NCBI GenBank assembly: GCA_002633005.1
Contig: NMRA01000006.1
Span: 609,667 to 668,413 of the forward strand
Reading direction: 5' to 3'
Source of the DNA: Phoronis australis
Lineage: Eukaryota > Phoronida > Phoronidae
Length of the DNA stretch: 58,747 nt
Below the pieces are notes generated by a model. The model was not told the origin of the DNA and made no database searches. It worked only from the letters and a program-made list of their open reading frames with translations. A program made the translations under genes and the position numbers. The stretch's first letter is position 1; the number at the start of each line of letters is the position of its first letter. Positions 1 to 12,229 of this stretch are shown piece by piece.

Positions 1-30
1 CTGCCCTGCCCTGCCCTGCCCTGCCCTGCC
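1..30. repeat. (CTGCC)6 pentanucleotide microsatellite at window edge
   Basis: Six perfect CTGCC units start at the first base. The array may continue to the left of the window. After it comes unique sequence with no recognisable exon. Confidence 0.95.
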
Positions 31-1835
31 TGTCAACATTAGGGTTGGATGAGGTAATTAATCAAGCCATGAAGCTGCATTGCTCTAGCTGACTCGGGTG
101 TACAAGTGACTAACAGAAGCCTCTGCTGGGAAGTAAGCTGTGATTTATTAAAACGGCCTGTCCAGAAAGGAACCGAGGTTACTAGTTACAGTCTCTGCTG
201 CCAAAAGTGGCTCACAAAGGATATTTATCCTTCTTTTGTTATCCTGCAACATGAGAAAAAACCCTATGTTCATAGTTTCTGGCTTGGTTCCACATTTTCT
301 TGATAACTAATGTGTACTCAACCTTAACCTGGAACCCGCTACACCACATGCATGTAAGCAGTTATGAGTCTGTTAACATCGCATGTCCCACAATTCAGTT
401 CGCTGAAGGCTTATCTTGCTATCCATAACAATGTCAATGGTCAATTTGTCTTGACTACTTAATAAGTGAAGTAGTCTTGCAGCTGTGCTATAGTCCTTTA
501 AAAAGCCAGGGAGTTGCCAGCCATATGTTAGACCTTTGGCTTAGAGTTGGAACATCGTGCATTCGCATGGAGGCCAACAAGTATCATGCTTAGATACTCC
601 CTCACTTATATGAAAACTCACCAAACTAATTGATCGATGTTCATGGTATTCAATTATTGGATGACTTGATTTGTGCACCCTTGAAGGTATTTTAAGTTTA
701 CTAGTATTGCTATCTCCGTAGGAATGTTTAAAACAAATAATAAGCGTGCCTTGCATCTGTGCTGTACATGATGCATATGGCGGGTGCATATCAACGCTCT
801 GTGTTGCTCTTGGTTTTTATTTCTATGTCAGTTTTTTGGGATCTGCGAAATGTTTGAAGAATCATGATGGAAATTGGTGCGTTCCTATTGAGGAGAGCAC
901 AGCTGGTGTCAAATTTCAGACTGATCCAATTACTATGGCAACCAGTAGTGGCAATTTTGGGGGTTTTTGGTATCTACACAGCTTCTTGGTGGATGTCAGT
1001 CATGTTAGGCCTATATTTGTGTTGATGAAAGCAAAAATGGTGCAAGAGTTGATTTTTGGGGGGATCTAGCTTAAACAGTGGTGCTCCCTTGTGGCAGTTT
1101 GTATTTCTTTGTGTCAATCGGCCTTAGTTATCAAGCTCTTTGGTGGATCTTAATGAACTTTGGCACGTGGGTTTCTACTGAGGAGAGCACTAGTAACTGC
1201 ACCTATTGTGCCATCTAGTGGCAAGTTGTAGTTGTGTCTGCCTAAATATCAATGAATTTCTTCAGTGGTTCTTCATGAAATTTAACTAGCTGATTTTGAT
1301 TTTGGTTTGAATCCGACAGTCAATCACTGGTCTCACCCCTTGACCTCCACCATTTTTGATGCACACTTTAGGCACATATCAATGCTTCGCATCATTTTCT
1401 ACATGATCCAATACTTGCCTGTTATACTTAGATCCGATCCAATTATCTGCACTTGTAATGATGTGCGCTATTTTCAGACAAAAAACATCACACTATTTTG
1501 TACTGCTGGGCATCATAAGTAGTGCCAATGGACTACGCCTGCTTTTGAATACTTTTCTGCTCCCCTTTCGATAAATTGTCCCTTTGCTGAACTACTAGTA
1601 TTTTTGAGCAGACTCACGAAATGTTTTTGATTTGCACAACATGTTGTTTGCAAGTTTTTTGAGCCATCTCATAGACGATTTGTTCTCCCCGTCTGGTAAT
1701 TACGCTCTTGGTTACTCTTGTTGATTTTTGAAATTTTAACTTATTAAGTTCCTCAACTGCTTGACATACTTTACTGTATACGTGATCTAGTGTTCTAGTC
1801 TTCTATTCACTAAATGAATTTTTATGAAATTTCAG
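31..1835 (+). other. Intron of the SLC27-type gene, no exon seen
   Basis: I see no exon here. The family's ATP-binding motif (TSGTTG) should lie in the exon before 1836. The exon at 1836 starts with the last two bases of the motif's final Gly codon, but no matching donor-bounded sequence appears in this stretch, so that exon lies further left. The open frames here read through degenerate repeat units. Confidence 0.6.
770..1330 (+). repeat. Degenerate interspersed repeat units (TAGTGGCAA family)
   Basis: Several diverged units share the landmarks (C)TAGTGGCAA at about 942 and 1213, and 'gaggagagcac' at about 891 and 1179. The landmark 'catatcaacgctc' near 786 recurs as 'catttcaacgctc' near 4392. 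They are outlying members of the array described at 3190-4400. Confidence 0.65.
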
Positions 1836-1997
1836 GCCTTTCAAAGCCAGTACGTCTGTCCAATCTCCGTCTTTTTACTGCTGCTTGTATACCTAACTTA
1901 TGTCGCACTCTGAGTACAAACGACGTTATCTATGCGCCATTACCCCTCTATCACTCGCTTGGATTCTGCGCAGCCTTTGGTGCTGCAGTGATGTTTG
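1836..1997 (+). CDS. SLC27-type gene exon (YAPLPLYHS motif)
   Basis: The acceptor is ttcag at 1831-1835 and the donor is gtgagt at 1998. The exon starts with two bases of a split Gly codon and ends one base into another. It codes [14 protein letters not shown] through [14 protein letters not shown] to AVMFG, the stretch directly after the family's TSGTTG loop. Confidence 0.9.
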
Positions 1998-4900
1998 GTG
2001 AGTTTAAGCAGGAACACACGGCCGTGTAATACAGGGTGTATCGGTTACAGCCTTCTTTTTCCTAAACCATCAACTTTTGCTCTTTATGTCACTTTTTTCC
2101 TATACTGTTGATGTGTGATACATCTTTCACTTGTTAACATGACCTGCTGCTTAAACCAATTGTGTGTACGATACAAATTTTCCAGTTCGGAGCAGTATTT
2201 GGAAAGTAATGCTTGAGACCTTACTAGGGTAACCCAGCAAAATGGCAGTCATTGTAGTGATTGGTCGGTGAGGTCGAAGTGTTGAATTATGGGATACAGT
2301 TCATAAACTGTATGATAGAATTCACTGTTTTCTTTTGGTTATGAAGATTTTTTCCTGCAAGTACAATTTAATGTCTTAGTTATTTGGAACGCTGCCCCGA
2401 TAGAATTTATTTAGTGGTTGTTGGGTCTGCTTGTCTATAGTAACTGTTTAGAATCTAATTTAAAGGAATTAATCACATATAATGTTTATTTTTAATTACC
2501 AACTGATATCTTTTTAAGGTTGCACTCTCCTTACCAGGAAAAAGTTTTCAGCGAGTTCATACTGGTCAGATTGTCACACTCACAAAGTCACAGTAGCTCT
2601 TTATATTGGAGAGATGTGGCGTTACCTTGTCCACCAACCAGAGGTATCTTTAAAACTTTTAAAACCTACAGTATAGTTGAGCTTTTTTGTGAATATTAAA
2701 CCTTTTAAGCACATTAACTAATACAAGTTAACCAGCTTAGCTTGTGTCCCTCGTGGCAAGCTTAAAAGTGGCAACTTTTCTGAGTCGTGACTTATGCATG
2801 AGACGGCATTGGAATACTAAGTCTTTGCTATACCTTCACATGTCCCAATTACCATATATCATATTCCACATCATCAAATTTTCCAGAAAACTTTTTCTGT
2901 TTTTGGTTTATATAGGGAGTCATAAGAGTAATTCTCCACTTATTTTGCACAACGTAAATCATGTTTTCTTAATAATCAGGGTCGGTTTGCCGAATAAACC
3001 AAAATCATACATGGGCAGTTGACAAGTATGGGTTACTCGGTTGATTTTGCACACCTGTCCAGTAATTGCCATAAACATTCGGGTTAACAGTCCTGGCACT
3101 TGAATTGCAAGGTTTTGTATGCTCTTACTGAATGAGGCCCTGGAACAATGTAATGCAAAAAGTTAATATATGTGACTTATTATGGGCCCACATAGTTACA
3201 TGTGGACGCATTATGCCGTCATCCCCGACTGTACGTCATCTACTGCCCTTTCTCTAAAACCCTTTGACATATGTTCATGAAATTTTGCACAATCGGTGTT
3301 CCGGATCTAACTACCAGATGGGTGTACCTCCTAGTGGCAATTTTAGTTTTTTCTGTTTACCTCTGTATCTTCAAAGGACCTCAATGTGTTCTCATGAAAT
3401 TTGGCATATATGCATCTATTAGTGAGATGGCGCTACCCTCACATTTTTGGATTCATTTGATTTAGTTTGCACCACCTAGTGGCCATTTATATTTTTTTGA
3501 GTCTGTCTTTTGGCATCCACCCCGCTATCAACCAAACCGCACTAAGGATGATTGTGAAAATTGGCATGTATGTTCTTACTATGAAGAGGAAAGCTGACAA
3601 TGATTTTCTGATGACTTCAACGACTGTGGCGCCTCCTAGTGGCAGTTTGTTTTTGCGCCCATGGCTGTATCTCCTAAACTGTTTGCAGGATCCTTACTAA
3701 ATTTAGAATTCAAAGTATAATGTTGACAACGGACGATGTCAACTTTCGGACGGATCTGACTACCGGTGTGCCCCCTTGTAGTAATTTTAGGTTTACCTCT
3801 GTATCTTCAAAGATCCTCAACTGATTTTCTTAAAATTTGGAATGTAGTTATCTATGCAATCCTCCCGTTTTCGGAGTATGAAATTGATATATTTTGCACC
3901 ACATAGTGGCCATTTTTGCTGTTTTCGAGTCTGTTTCTTGGCATCCACCCCTCTATCGACCGAACCATTCCAAGAATGGTTTTGAAAATTGGCGTATTAT
4001 GTTCTCAGTGTGAAGAGAACGGTTGACGATGACGACTTCGACTACTGTGGCGCCTCCTAGTTGTAGTTTTGTTTTGTATTGCGCCTATAGCTGTATCTCC
4101 TAAGCCCACTACAGGATCTTTATCAAATTTAGTAGGTGAATTTAGTGTATTTATATGAAGCTAAAAATATGATGACGACTTTCAGGCTGTTCCAACAAAT
4201 GCTGTGCCCCTTAGTGGCAATCTCATGTTTTCCGTTTTCCCTTGTTTCTCTGAAGTTCCTTCAGTAAATAGCTTTCAATTTTAAAGAAGCAAAAACATGT
4301 TCCCGTTTTCGGATGGATTGGACGTTTTTGCTCCATCTAGTGGCCATTTTTATGATACAGATAACCACTATTTGCGGTGCATTCGTGGGTACATTTCAAC
4401 GCTCGCGTTACACTTGTGTTGTTTCCATATCCAGCAATTAATTTCCCATAAAATGAATTGGCCTTTTGATAATTGAAAGTCATGAGGATTTCCACTACCT
4501 GGTGATTTGAGTTAATTTGTTCCTGTGGCAGTGAATACCAGCCATATTATGGAAAGTAGGTCAGCCACAAAATGACTCATACATAACCTCATCATGCATG
4601 TCACTTGTGTCACTTTGCCTTGTTGACATTTAAAGAGGTGTATTTGTTGGGTTATTGTTAGGGCTTTGCATTGATATTTTCGAAAGTGCAAAACTGACTG
4701 TGAAGCACGGAATTCGCACCAATTAGCCACACGCGAAATAAGTGAGGGACAAAATACTGTTGTTTCCAAATAATATGTACCTTCTTTTTTTCAGAATCCG
4801 AATGTTGAGAAAAATCATGGTGTAAAGATTGCTGTCGGGAATGGTCTACGTGAGGACATCTGGCCGCTGGTCAGGGAGCGCTTTGACATCCCGCAAATTC

Positions 4901-7900
4901 AGGAATTCTTTGCTGCATCAGAGGGAAATACCGGCTTTTTTAACGCAAATAATACCAGAGGCTCTGTTGGCAGGCTTTCGCCATTGACGGTTGGTTGAAT
5001 TTTAATCCCTCACCGAAGGCTAAGATTATTACACGTAGAACTAGGGAGTAGGGATCATTTTGTCCTCTTCCGTGCACAGCTACTCCAACATTTCTCAGCA
5101 CATTTTATCCAAACTTTCAAAAAGTATGCTTAGACATGCTTTAATGCATATGTTGACATTTTGCGATTCAATTGAATGTATTTTTCTGTGCATGTATTTT
5201 GGCCCGTTTTTTAATTTCCCTCTCATGCACCCATTCTCATCTCTCCACAGCTCTCCCTACTTTCCAAAGAGAATCCGCTAAATTTTGGAAATGTAATGCT
5301 TACGAGTCGCCAGAAGCGCATATCATCTGCATTTTGCAATTCAAATGTGATTTCCTGATTCTTTGCATGTCCTTGATTTTTGTGTGTCTTCTTGGAGAAA
5401 TGCTGTTCTGGATCTTAACCACTTCTACAGACAGGGAGTTTCGATCAAACTTTAAAAAAAAACATGCTTGCGTTGTTGGCAGTTTTCTTTTCCACTGTAT
5501 TTTCCTGACTTTGGCCTGCTGTTTATTTTCGCATGAAGTAGTGAAATGCTCTTCTGTATCCAACTGTTACATTTGCTAGGATATTTCATCCACATTGTCA
5601 ATCAACCAAACTGTCAAGCAACAGCATTTTACCATTTGGCTATATTTTCTGTAATTTTGGCCCGTTTGTGATTTCCACGGATCTGTGCACTAGGGAAGTG
5701 CTTATCTGGGCTTGATTCCTGCTTTTCGAAGGAAATTTCCACCAATTCTTGTAAAAAGTACGCTTCCAAAGAGCCCTAGCACATGTCATCCACATATGCT
5801 TTCACACGTATTTTCCTGACTTTTGGCCCTTCTGCGAGTGTAATGCTCGTTACGTCATCTTCTATAGTCCATAATATCCAATAAATGTAGCAAATATTGA
5901 TGAAATTCCCACAGAGCAAAACCTGACCAAGATGCATTGTGCTTCATACACTGGTCTCCAAAATTCTTTTAGAAATTGTTTTTAAAATAATCCACTTTTG
6001 CACGAGAGGCTATCAAAAAATGCTATTTAGGACTTTGTATGATTTTTACGAAACAGTTTCAAAGTTGTATGAAACGAAAAAGAAAGAAGTGATAATTTAG
6101 AAAACTGTAGCAGCTTGTTTGAGATTTTGTCTCGAAAATTTGTATATCATTATGAAATTGCTCATGTTATTGGTCCTGTTGTTTTGCTATGATTTGTCTT
6201 CTTTTTTACTATATTATACTCCAAAAACATGGTCATGCGATCTAATTGGTGTCAGAATGGTGTAAAGTCATAAATCAAATTCTACAGAATTTCTACTTTC
6301 AAAAAATTTTCGTACTTTTACCGAGTTAAATTCTAGCTTGGCTAAATGTAGTCTTGACGATAAAGTTTTAGGTAACTTTAAAGTTAAAGCCAGCTCTGTG
6401 ACAGACCATTGACTGAGAAATCGTCAGAGTCCTTCATCTTCTTACATCCCTATGGGGTTTTATTTAAAAGGTGCAGTATGCAAACTAGGTATCTCCGTCC
6501 AACATTTTATCATGGAACTAAACTATATTCCAGCCATTTTGCATTCGATGAGTCAAATGGCGATGTTTGTCAAAGTTTTTTTGATTCGTGACAAATGCCT
6601 GCCTTGGGAAATTGTTCAGTTTGCATGACTGTATACAGGTAGTTTTTCAAACAAGGTATTTCTTTTGGACAAAAATTGACAAATTTTCAAAACACTTTTA
6701 TCCAACAAGCATTATTTTTCATCTGCTTTCCATCTACATTGCCAATGAACCTCCTTGGGAGGCCTACCATACAATCGATATCGATAGTAAGGTGGTTGGG
6801 GGGTATGCAGGATTTGGTGCTTGAGTTTCATAAAAAATCTGCCCAATCAAACCATATGGCTTGCAAACTACAGTATACTATCTAGTCTGACTGCATGCCG
6901 GTAAACTGTTTAGAAGATATTGCCAGTTTCATTAGTAGTGTAAAAATGAGTAAAAAATTGTTTTAATGATAAAATCAAACCACACTTCGTACTTTTCTCA
7001 TAGTGATGAGTTCAGTGTGACCTCACTATTCAAGTATGTCAATCTTGCCTAGGTATTCATCCACAGATGTGGAAATCATGTTGTGTAGTTGTATTTAACT
7101 GAAATTATTTTAAATAAAATTTAAGATATATGAAAATAACAAAGGACACTTATGTTATAACTTTTTAAATTTTCATGCTCATACAAACTCGCAACTTTAA
7201 CTGAGAGTTATTTTGTTTGTGACGCAAATAATGCCAGGGTGATTAGTCTGAGACATCTGATTTGTTCATTGTGGATTACAGAGAGATGAGTTAACCGGAC
7301 ATTTTAGATTTTGCTCTCATTGGCATCCATGGATATGTAGATTTTCACCATAATTTTGACTAAGTCGGTCCAATTTTGAGGAGACTTGTCATTTTTGAAA
7401 CTATAGCCTAGATGCAGCCTCGCATACGAAAAACTGGAGTGAGCTGACAGGCCAAAGTTGATGATTGTGAATATTGTCCAAGTGCTGTGGCTAACCTCTG
7501 TGTGAATCTTAGCAGTGTCTCCTGGTGGTGTGTTTTGGGGAACTGTTGTAGTCTTGAGACAACCTGTTTGAATTTTTTTCAGAGTTTTTTACAGAAAAGC
7601 TACCTCGTGAAGTATGACAACGAAAAAGGTGTTCCTCGCCGAGATGAAAGAGGGCACTGTATTCCAGCTGGCATAGGTGTGTGGCTTGAGTACACAAAAA
7701 AATGTAATTTTGTTTGATGCTGCTGCAGTGCCGAGTGAAGTCAATGTTTATCCAATCTAATATTTTTTCAATACCTTAGTGTGCCTGAGAGCATGGCCCT
7801 ATCGTTATCATGCAATTGAATGAGATAGTTTTAATTTTCAAAACCAACTGGTAACCTGAAGTCCAGGGTTCAAGCTTACAGTTTGGCCACCATTTTGTTC

Positions 7901-10236
7901 TTAATTCTGTTATTGGGTGGAGCTTAGCAGCAGCATCAGTGTTCACTATAGAACTCAATCTCAACCATAATCAATAGAAAACCGTGATTTTTAGGTGAAC
8001 AGTTTGAAACAGACAAAATCATGCAGACACCATATTGCTACATAGTCTGGCGAGTGGAAACTCGCAAGTGCTGCACTTTACAAAAAATTGCATCCAGATT
8101 GTCGCACAACGCGAAATGCATGTACTTAAGTGTAACAAGGTCAGTGATTGAGTTGGTGTACTGTTCGCCATAAGTAGGAAGCAGTAGATGAGCACAGGCT
8201 AGCTAGGGTTAGTGGCTTTCTGATGTTGGGTGTGTAATCAACCACAGACAATGAGGTGCGAGAATTTTGCCCTCAAATTTACCAGCACCGAGTGCGGAAT
8301 GTGCTTGGAAAAGCTTTTTACAGAAGAGGCCGCTGTTTCAAAGAATATTGAAAAAGCTAAGTTTTGTTATCTGCAGAATACGAAATCCTAAGAAATAGCA
8401 AGACTGTGTGTGTTTTTGAGAATCAGTTGACCATTGAAATATTTTTAGTTTACATTTAGTCTCAGACTGCATAAAACAGCAAGTTTTTTTGAATACAGGT
8501 GAGCCGGGGCTTCTCATCACCAAGGTAACGAAGATATCACCTTTTGATGGATACCATGGAACCAGAGCCAATGAGTTAAACTCCAAGAAACTGTTGAAGC
8601 ATGCTTTTGGCGACAGCGACGACCTCTATTTCAACTTTGGTGACCTTCTCTACTGTGATGATAGATACAATTTATACTTTGCTGACCGGACTGGTGACAC
8701 TTTCAGGTCATTCAAGGTTGAATCTTAGCAACTATAAACTGGCCTTCTGTCAAAAGATCTGAAAGTTTATTTATCCCACTCACCTTTATAAAATAGGGCT
8801 TAGATTATTTTTTACTCCGATTAGATGGGATTCGGAGGCTTGTTGAGAAATGACAGTTTGTTATTGCTGAGGGCCACTCTCAACAACTTTCCTTGATCCC
8901 GACGTATCATTTGATTCGCTGAGCCCGACGTCGAGTAGCAGTGAAGTGCATGCCAAGACTTGTACGGTGATACTTGGCTTACCTCAAAATCCAACTGCTG
9001 CCTTGTGGTTTGTTAGTTGGCCCAATTATGTTGTACACCGAGCAGAATTAATGAATATCATATTCTTTCAACATTAAACAAATGTTTTAGGTCGTAAAAG
9101 TCACATTTCTTGTCTATTTTTCAAAATTCAAAAACCTATTCATGTGTGCTTTTCACAAACTATTCAAATAATTATGCTGTTTACAAACTTTTAAAACGAA
9201 AATTTAAAAATACTATTGGTGGTCTCATTATCTAGAGAACAATAACATCAGCTGTTGAAGTGATCCACAACAGCATGATGTCTGATCTGAACCGGCAAAT
9301 TCTAAGGTGCACAAATCAGCGGAGTTGCCCAATATTGACCAGTGGCCCAATATTGACCAGTGGCCCAATATTGACCAGTGGCCCAATATTGACCAGTTAG
9401 GGTGTCAGCATAGTATTCTTTTCGTGGTCAACAGTTGACCAACAAATCACTTATCACCCGTTAAAGGAACAGTTTGTGTAACAGTGAGTGGCCCAAATCA
9501 AGATGTGTTTGACTTTTGACTGACGGCAGGTTTGTGATTGCTTTTAAAGGTTACTGAACCTGTTTTGGTTCCTGAGATAAAGTGCAGTACATGTACTTGC
9601 TATTATGCCATGAGAGATATGTGTGTTAATACTCAAATGTCACAATCTTAGGACATTTTGTATTGCTGTTGTTGTTTCATGGTTACATAATATGCTGTTG
9701 ATTTTTTTATGAAGCGTCGTGAAAATGAGATCCATTATTTGTTAGGTTAACAAAGACGCCAACTTTTACAAAGTTCTTTATGAGGTATTATGCTCGTAAC
9801 GTTCTTGACTACACCCTGTCTTAATGTCGACATACTAGTTCTGATAAGCTCCTGTAGCAGGCAATTGTTGTTTTCATTTTTTCTTCATTTTGCTCGCGAA
9901 TGTTGTGTTCAGTTTACCATACATTCCACAGCAAGTTTTTGTAATATGTAAGAGAATTTTGCAGAAGACATGTGGTACTTTTTGCACCAAATTTATTCAG
10001 TTACAGCGACTTGAAGTGGTTATCACGCCGATTCTCCAGACTATTTTCTGAGCAGGGAACACATGAGCGCCCCCTCTTGAGTTGAATCAAAGGCTTGTTG
10101 TGCCTTTACATTACTTTACCTCGGTGCACTTTTTTCAGGTGGAAGTCAGAAAATGTGTCTACCACGGAAGTTGCCAGTAGTTTATGCCTTGTGGACTGGA
10201 TAAGAAATGTTGCTGTTTACGGAGTCTCCGTGCCTG
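1836..10236 (+). CDS. SLC27/FATP fatty-acid transport protein (very-long-chain acyl-CoA synthetase), partial gene
   Basis: Six exons (1836-1997, 2519-2643, 4795-4989, 7583-7676, 8499-8706, 10139-10236) join with compatible phases and GT-AG borders, giving 882 nt or 294 codons. The protein matches the SLC27 family, membrane-associated enzymes that adenylate fatty acids and transfer them to CoA and so drive their uptake. Visible motifs in order: [13 protein letters not shown]; the adenylation-core ASEGNTGFF (vertebrates: TEGN); [13 protein letters not shown]; and the family signature [20 protein letters not shown], in which SEN replaces the usual GEN. The N-terminal membrane segment and ATP-binding loop are encoded left of the window. 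Translation stops at 10236 after VYGVSVPG, where the family continues with HEG and about 100 more residues, so the 3' exon or exons are missing or lie in the gap at 12230. I cannot say which paralogue (1, 4 or 6) is closest. Confidence 0.92.
2001..2518 (+). other. SLC27-type gene intron containing a dispersed repeat
   Basis: Non-coding. The stretch at about 2236-2300 (landmarks 'aaaatggcagtcattg' and 'gtgttgaattatggg') is similar to 46222-46280 downstream of the GPCR gene, so it is part of a dispersed element of unknown type. Confidence 0.6.
2519..2643 (+). CDS. SLC27-type gene exon ([11 protein letters not shown])
   Basis: The acceptor is ttaag at 2514-2518 and the donor is gtatct at 2644. 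The first two bases complete the Gly codon left open at 1997. The exon codes [12 protein letters not shown], then WSDC and [17 protein letters not shown], which aligns with the family's WEDC...QYIGELCRYL region. It ends in phase 0. Confidence 0.9.
3190..4400 (+). repeat. Intronic higher-order repeat: three 125-160 bp subunits in a ~430-bp period
   Basis: The core (C)TAGTGG(C/-) recurs near 3331, 3476, 3636, 3776, 3903, 4057, 4211 and 4337. Subunits alternate in three types. Type A is followed by 'tttacctctgtatcttcaaa' (3331, 3776; a diverged copy at 4211). Type B has 'caccacnTAGTGGCCATTT' (3476, 3903, 4337). Type C has 'gcgcctcctag' followed by 'ctgtatctcctaa' (3636, 4057). Same-type spacing is 421-445 bp. 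The array lies inside an intron of the fatty-acid transporter gene. Confidence 0.8.
4795..4989 (+). CDS. SLC27-type gene exon ([12 protein letters not shown])
   Basis: The acceptor is tttttcag ending at 4794 and the donor is gttggt at 4990. The exon has 65 whole codons. It codes [17 protein letters not shown], then [18 protein letters not shown] and [10 protein letters not shown]. The glutamate of SEGN corresponds to the adenylate-contacting TEG motif of the family. Confidence 0.93.
4990..7582 (+). other. SLC27-type gene intron
   Basis: 2.6 kb, A/T-rich. The two overlapping open frames at 5060-5579 have no recognisable protein features and are random. Around 5150-5830 phrases such as 'gtattttcctgacttttggccc' recur in diverged form (5505, 5650, 5810), suggesting an old local repeat. 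No exon is seen. Confidence 0.6.
7583..7676 (+). CDS. SLC27-type gene exon ([11 protein letters not shown])
   Basis: The acceptor is tttttttcag ending at 7582 and the donor is gtgtgt at 7677. It codes [20 protein letters not shown] and [10 protein letters not shown] plus one base of a split Gly codon. This aligns with the family's IRYDVTTGEPIRD...GHC segment without length change. Starting at the next AG (7584) would break the frame. Confidence 0.9.
7677..8498 (+). other. SLC27-type gene intron
   Basis: 0.8 kb of non-coding sequence. I see no repeat or exon in it. Confidence 0.6.
8499..8706 (+). CDS. SLC27-type gene exon (GEPGLL, DRTGDTF)
   Basis: The acceptor is atacag ending at 8498 and the donor is gtcatt at 8707. 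It codes [39 protein letters not shown] and [20 protein letters not shown], and ends two bases into the Arg codon. The aspartate of FGDLL lies at the family's ribose-contacting position. Confidence 0.94.
8707..10138 (+). other. SLC27-type gene intron
   Basis: 1.4 kb. It contains the 18-bp tandem repeat at 9325-9396 and otherwise nothing recognisable. Confidence 0.6.
9325..9396. repeat. 18-bp tandem repeat, four copies
   Basis: The unit TGGCCCAATATTGACCAG is repeated four times, the first copy with one mismatch (TTG for TGG) and the rest identical. Each unit contains the palindrome AATATT and an inverted CCAAT-like core. Confidence 0.95.
10139..10236 (+). CDS. SLC27-type gene exon ([13 protein letters not shown]), last one visible
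   Basis: The acceptor is ttttttcag ending at 10138 and the donor is gtaaag at 10237. The first base completes Arg of DRTGDTFR. The exon then codes [19 protein letters not shown] and [14 protein letters not shown], ending one base into a codon. The family's next residues are GHEG-like, so a further exon must exist. Confidence 0.93.
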
Positions 10237-12130
10237 GTAAAGTATCATAGCTGAGCGGGCATTGCTGGTGTTTTTACGGGTAGTGAAAACCCGATGCGTG
10301 CGCATTCCAGGGATCTGTTTTGTGGAAAGTGGCTTGTGGCAGAAACTCGTACTTGCACTCCCACATCACAACTGTGAAATAAAAGTTGAATCGAGTGGTT
10401 TGAGCATGTTGTAGTAAAGAGATATTATTAATCTCAGTAACTGGAAGTTATGTGTAATCCCAGAGAATTTTTGATCAAGTGAGGCGTACCATTTTTCACA
10501 GTCGTGAGGAGCGTAAGACCAAATTTCTGACTTAAGTCTTTGGTCACTTTTCATCACTGAAACAGACCCCAGGGCTGACATTCGTGGGAATCAATGCTTC
10601 ACATAATGCTCACTACCAGTTGACAGGGGATAGATGCTACCTCGGTTATTTGGATCTATGGCTGCACTTGAATGACTTTTGTGGGTATATCCGGTCAACC
10701 ATGTAACACAATATGTGATTGGTTCTAAATAATAGCCTCCACCTTTAAAACCAATCAGATATCGTAGCCAATTTACCCATCTACACATCAAGTGAAGTCA
10801 ATCAAATGCACCTATGATAAACTGAACTTGTTGATGAAATGCTAGTTTTGAGTGATCTTTATGCATACGTGCATTTAGGGGACCCAGGGAGCTCTCGCCC
10901 TCTCTCCCACCCACCAGCACGACAAAAAATGCTGCTGACAGGCCGTTTTTAGGGGATACATGACATTTTCCTTCAAATATTGTGGCCAAACCCCCCTTAC
11001 AACATCCTACATCCACTAGTGCTATAGTTTGTATATTTACGTCTGCTGCCGTTGCTTTGGATGATTGTTATACCACAGTTCTCTGGGGATACGACGCCTC
11101 GCGCTTTCTGTAAAAATGTCAATGTTTGAGATAGGTTGAGATCAAGAGAGGGTCTATGGGTGTAGACAGCCTTGTCTCAACACTTAACATGGGATTTGGT
11201 GGAGGACTCATTGAACCTCCATGTTTGTCCAACATAAGACCTCTCACTGCTTAATCCTGAATCCATGCCAGCGATCTGTTCTAACTTGCAGTTTTCTTTC
11301 TTTAGTATGGCCATTAAAATAGTACCTTTGGTATAGATCACTTTCCACTATTTATGAAAGTTGATAGTTAATTTCTAGATTTTGAAAAACTGAGAAGTTT
11401 CAGAGCTGGCCTTGACGCAGCGTGTTTTGTTAAGAGCGGGGTATGACATGAATCTTTCCAAGTTCAGTAACTACTGCTAATCAGAGTGTGGAACAAAATT
11501 TATTGAGTTCAGTTGTACATCAGTAACTGGTCTAGATCAAAACTTTCTTCAGTAGAACATGGGTATTGTTACGTACTGTCAGCTTTTTATACCATTGTTG
11601 TTGGACCATAAGGTACATTGCATGCGACACAAATCATAAATGTCTTCGTTAACCATTTCTGTGACTCAGTGGTTTGAGTCCAGACTCCTGTTTGGGAGTC
11701 CCAGTTTCGAATTGTGTATTTACTGGCCGACAGTCAAGCACTGCAGAAAGGTGTCTCTTACTCCATTGAGCTCAATCTTAGTAGTTAATGTATGCAAGGG
11801 AGTAAATGGGAACCTGGATGCAATTCAAAAGGGATTTCTTGGGGGTGTGCTCATATCAAAAAATGAATATAATTAAATTTCCTGTATTGGCGAGCTATTC
11901 TTCTGAAATCTCTTGGCAGAGTATCTTCTCAGCCTTGTCCATGAAAGCATCTCTATCTCATTGAAACTGCTTCTTTTCTTGCTGAAGGTGGTACCAAAAA
12001 TTAAAGAGCCTCCATTGAGATTCCTAATTGCTTGCTGGTCTTAAATTCCTGTTGTATTTAAATGCACTGGTTGACAGTTTCAAAAACTAGTTGAAAATCG
12101 CTTGGCTTTATAAGCTCTGTGAACGCTGGG
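10237..12130 (+). other. 3' intron or flank of the SLC27-type gene, no terminal exon found
   Basis: I searched by eye for the expected continuation (HEGxAGMA..., PxYARPxFLR) and did not find it. The only recognisable item is a tRNA-like relic near 11650. The short open frames are random. Confidence 0.55.
11650..11725 (+). repeat. tRNA-like SINE relic
   Basis: There is an A-box-like 'tgactcagtggtttgagt' at about 11660-11677 and a B-box-like 'agtttcgaattg' at about 11703-11714, spaced as in tRNA promoters. The fold is too decayed to be a working tRNA gene. A single copy is seen in this form. Confidence 0.45.
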
Positions 12131-12229
12131 ATTATTATCACCATCATCATCATTATTGTCATCATCATAATCATCATCATCACCACCATCATCACCATCA
12201 CCATCATCATCCTCACCATCATCACCATC
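12131..12229. repeat. (CAT/ATC)n trinucleotide microsatellite next to the gap
   Basis: A run of imperfect ATT/ATC/ACC triplets ends directly at the first N. The assembly probably broke in this repeat. The long His, Ile or Met open frames across it are artefacts. Confidence 0.95.

Noticed and set aside
3331-4345. CTAGTGGC words as an array of CTCF sites
   Set aside because: The CTCF core needs two bases between TAG and GGC (TAGRKGGC); these repeats have only one.
5060-5579. Overlapping ORFs of 73, 87 and 135 codons in an SLC27 intron
   Set aside because: Compositionally random (Phe/Cys/Leu from T-rich DNA) and flanked by true exons of another gene.
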